Shown here in pieces: positions 63,658-64,000 of a stretch of DNA of 64,000 nt. Under the pieces are notes generated by a model, which made no database searches, was not told where the DNA came from, and saw only the letters and a program-made list of their open reading frames with translations. Each line of letters begins with the position of its first letter. Position 1 is the first letter of the stretch. Position numbers and translations under genes: made by a program. The stretch comes from Rivularia sp. PCC 7116 (GTDB lineage: Bacteria; Cyanobacteriota; Cyanobacteriia; Cyanobacteriales; Nostocaceae). The stretch is from positions 5,766,001 to 5,830,000 of the forward strand of contig NC_019678.1 of NCBI RefSeq assembly GCF_000316665.1, given 5' to 3'.

Positions 63658-64000
63658 ATGATAGGCAAACTACTAGACTATCGTTATAAAGTTATCAAAG
63701 TTCTCGCTACGGGTGGGTTTGGTGAAAATTATATCGCTGAGGATACCAAAAGACCTGGTAATCCGATTTGTGTTGTTAAGCATCTTAAACCTACTAGCAC
63801 TGAGTCAAAAGTCTTTGATACTGCGAAACGCTTATTTCAAAGTGAAGCCGAAACTTTAGAAAAACTGGGTAATCACGACCAAATACCCAGATTATTAGCT
63901 TATTTTGACGAAAATCACGAATTTTTTTTAGTACAAGAATTTATAGAAGGACATCCTCTAACTGAGGAATTGGAAACTGGACAACGCTGGAATGAAAATC
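63658..64000 (+). CDS. Serine/threonine protein kinase, 3' part outside the window
   Basis: The ATG at 63658 has a good site (TGGGGAGTGA) a few bases upstream. The visible 114 codons begin MIGKLLDYRYKVIKVLATGG and form the N-lobe of a Hanks-type kinase: the glycine loop LATGGFGENYIAED, the lysine of VVKHL and a helix-C glutamate in RLFQSEAETLEKLG, ending in the hinge FLVQEFIEG. The rest, with the catalytic loop, lies beyond base 64000. It is divergent from the hypothetical gene at 63491, with 166 bases between. Such kinases in filamentous cyanobacteria often carry sensor or repeat domains at the C-terminus, not visible here. Confidence 0.9.
   Translation, partial: MIGKLLDYRYKVIKVLATGGFGENYIAEDTKRPGNPICVVKHLKPTSTESKVFDTAKRLFQSEAETLEKLGNHDQIPRLLAYFDENHEFFLVQEFIEGHPLTEELETGQRWNEN

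Noticed and set aside
1-64000. Search for rRNA, tRNA, tmRNA, RNase P RNA, CRISPR arrays or prophage genes
   Set aside because: No cloverleaf, conserved rRNA strings, repeat-spacer arrays or phage structural genes were seen in reading both strands; small unknown RNAs cannot be excluded.

Overview
The window comes from a filamentous, probably heterocyst-forming (Nostocales-type) cyanobacterium. The evidence is many HIP1 octamers (GCGATCGC), cyanobacteria-restricted families (DUF3110, DUF1816, PATAN/DUF4388 proteins, a near-perfect Nostoc-type bacterial dynamin), a Pix/Ptx phototaxis locus with a cyanobacteriochrome-type receptor, short tandem heptamer repeats (TTGGGCA, CTACTTG) and IS200/IS605 elements. 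It looks like ordinary chromosome. I saw no rRNA, no tRNA, no CRISPR array and no prophage.

Layout. 1-4.8 kb: end of a cupin gene, an NTF2-like protein, a secreted subtilisin-like protease, an L,D-transpeptidase, a Cys-rich small protein and a GNAT acetyltransferase. 4.7-16.5 kb (minus strand): three envelope genes, namely a 1332-aa TPS-type haemagglutinin, an M28 peptidase and a 2096-aa TamB-like protein, with a palindrome-bounded element between the last two. 16.9-18.4 kb: DUF3110 and murQ. 19.1-34.0 kb: the main regulatory region. A possible V4R-like protein, a roadblock (MglB-like) protein, a Ras-like (MglA-like) GTPase and a PATAN protein lie upstream of a pixGHIJL-like chemotaxis set (PATAN-REC, REC, CheW, 4xGAF-HAMP-MCP receptor, CheA-REC hybrid). 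The set closes with a strong terminator and is interrupted by a small four-helix-bundle gene between receptor and kinase. Three of the four receptor GAF domains keep a cysteine at the bilin-attachment position, so light sensing for type IV pilus motility is the likely output.

34.4-46.4 kb: a CAP-domain lipoprotein, an alpha/beta hydrolase, a complete-looking IS605 (tnpA and a divergent tnpB whose zinc-ribbon cysteines are all gone), DUF1816, rlmB and mrnC (rRNA maturation), a STAS protein with a likely ATT start, carA, a tnpB-only element with a small ribbon-helix-helix gene, and an aspartyl protease lipoprotein. 47-54 kb: an unusual acyl-CoA dehydrogenase/cyclase fusion, a pair of bacterial dynamins (one the close counterpart of Nostoc punctiforme BDLP1, the other carrying a C-terminal J domain) and a hicBA module whose toxin gene is frameshifted. 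54.3-59 kb: cysK, a 2Fe-2S thioredoxin-like protein, a DUF5331-like protein, ygfZ and a LEA-like repeat protein. 59-64 kb: a STAND NTPase with a freshly expanded TPR array, translationally coupled to a small helical partner, a conserved hypothetical protein, and the start of a Ser/Thr kinase cut by the window end.

The best candidates for something not well described are the GTPase/roadblock/PATAN group next to the phototaxis operon, the dynamin pair with a J-domain fusion, the STAND two-gene unit, the zinc-ribbon-less TnpB and the dehydrogenase/cyclase fusion. All functional statements rest on reading motifs by eye; no database search was run.
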